From positions 289,616 through 353,615 of the forward strand of contig NZ_LKBA01000001.1 in NCBI RefSeq assembly GCF_001307765.1: 64,000 nucleotides of DNA, given 5' to 3'. Under the pieces are notes generated by a model that was not told where the DNA came from, ran no database searches, and saw only the letters and a program-made list of their open reading frames with translations. The stretch's first letter is position 1. Every line of letters starts with the position of its first letter. Origin of the DNA: Aliiroseovarius crassostreae (GTDB lineage Bacteria > Pseudomonadota > Alphaproteobacteria > Rhodobacterales > Rhodobacteraceae). This document shows, piece after piece, positions 63,879-64,000 of this stretch. The position numbers and the translations under genes were made by a program.

Positions 63879-64000
63879 GGGTGTAGACTCATAAGAGCCA
63901 AATGACTGTTGCGGCGATGTGGGCTGCTGCCAAGAAGGTTTGTTGGCATCGAAATGTTCGCAGGCTGAGTTGTCGCCAGTCCTTCAGTCGGTTGAACATG
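63879..64000. mobile_element. IS5-family insertion sequence, one end only
   Basis: From about 63879 the terminal sequence GGGTGTAGACTCATAAGAGCC, read as the inverted-repeat end of an IS5-group element, is followed by the 3' end of its transposase gene on the minus strand. A CTAG at 63876-63879 may be the insertion target. The rest lies beyond the window edge. Confidence 0.75.
63889..63999 (-). CDS. IS5-family transposase, C-terminal 36 residues only
   Basis: The frame ends ...NRLKDWRQLSL..., a C-terminal IAATVIWLL and a TGA stop, a pattern I recognise from IS5/IS427-group DDE transposases, whose last helix follows the catalytic Glu. Only the part after the active site is visible, so activity cannot be judged. 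The gene is cut by the window edge. Confidence 0.75.
   Translation of the reverse strand: MFNRLKDWRQLSLRTFRCQQTFLAAAHIAATVIWLL

Overview
The window is core chromosome of an alphaproteobacterium, most likely a marine member of the Rhodobacteraceae (Roseobacter group). The basis is recognition of gene families and gene orders seen in that group: glnK-amtB, argH / small lipoprotein / lysA / TIGR02302 with tlpA divergent, yejABEF, ffs near dnaX-ybaB-recR, mbfA, and paaI-paaK-tetR. Base composition is GC-rich, with many GTG/TTG starts and long spurious antisense frames. About 60 protein genes and one structural RNA (4.5S SRP RNA) are supported. There is no tRNA, rRNA, prophage, CRISPR array or recognisable defence island. 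Mobile DNA is limited to the end of an IS5-family element at the right edge and to dispersed palindromic repeats.

Layout. 0-5.1 kb: the end of mlaC (phospholipid transport), a class A penicillin-binding protein, and the nitrogen pair glnK-amtB. 5.3-9.2 kb: an aminotransferase with a mercaptopyruvate sulfurtransferase, a LysE-type exporter and two small proteins. 9.2-15.1 kb: both enzymes of glutathione-dependent formaldehyde oxidation (fghA, adhC), nnrS with an AEC transporter, a frameshifted cupin, and the iron exporter mbfA. 15.3-19.7 kb: an I78 inhibitor lipoprotein, cytochrome c', the phenylacetate set tetR/paaK/paaI, and DUF2794. 19.8-26.6 kb: NlpC/P60 hydrolase, M17 aminopeptidase, an HPt-like protein, carbonic anhydrase, a small RHH-like protein, a DUF4139 protein and asd. 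26.9-33.9 kb: DEAD-box helicase, MFS transporter, divergent hemE/hemC, thiolase and MarR. 33.9-37.7 kb: hemF, SDR, rsmC-like and clpS. 38.2-45.6 kb: D-Ala-D-Ala carboxypeptidase and yejABEF. 45.9-51.1 kb: membrane cytochrome c, pheA, SRPBCC protein, nudC, cpdB. 51.1-56.5 kb: ffs, rsgA, a phosphatase, DUF202, dnaX-ybaB-recR. 56.9-63.9 kb: TIGR02302, lysA, a 34-residue lipoprotein, argH, tlpA, a hypothetical protein and the IS end.

Three haem genes lie in the window (hemE, hemC, hemF), with cytochromes, NnrS and the iron exporter nearby. lysA, asd, argH, pheA and the aminotransferase cover amino-acid metabolism.

The most interesting signals are in non-coding DNA. (1) A family of about 117-bp elements is built from two stem-loops inside terminal inverted repeats. 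Four full copies and one deleted copy are present, and paired substitutions in a 16-bp stem preserve pairing. One copy forms nearly the whole predicted 5' leader of mbfA, just downstream of a perfect TTAGAA-N3-TTCTAA (Irr/ICE-like) palindrome and a sigma70-like promoter. (2) A second dispersed palindromic element has nine copies or partial copies, with an inner hairpin that changes sequence but keeps pairing. (3) A tandem pair of structured blocks follows ffs. (4) An 8-bp tandem repeat (AAAACTAG) follows hemC. No large previously undescribed protein system is visible; these repeats and RNA candidates are the best leads.
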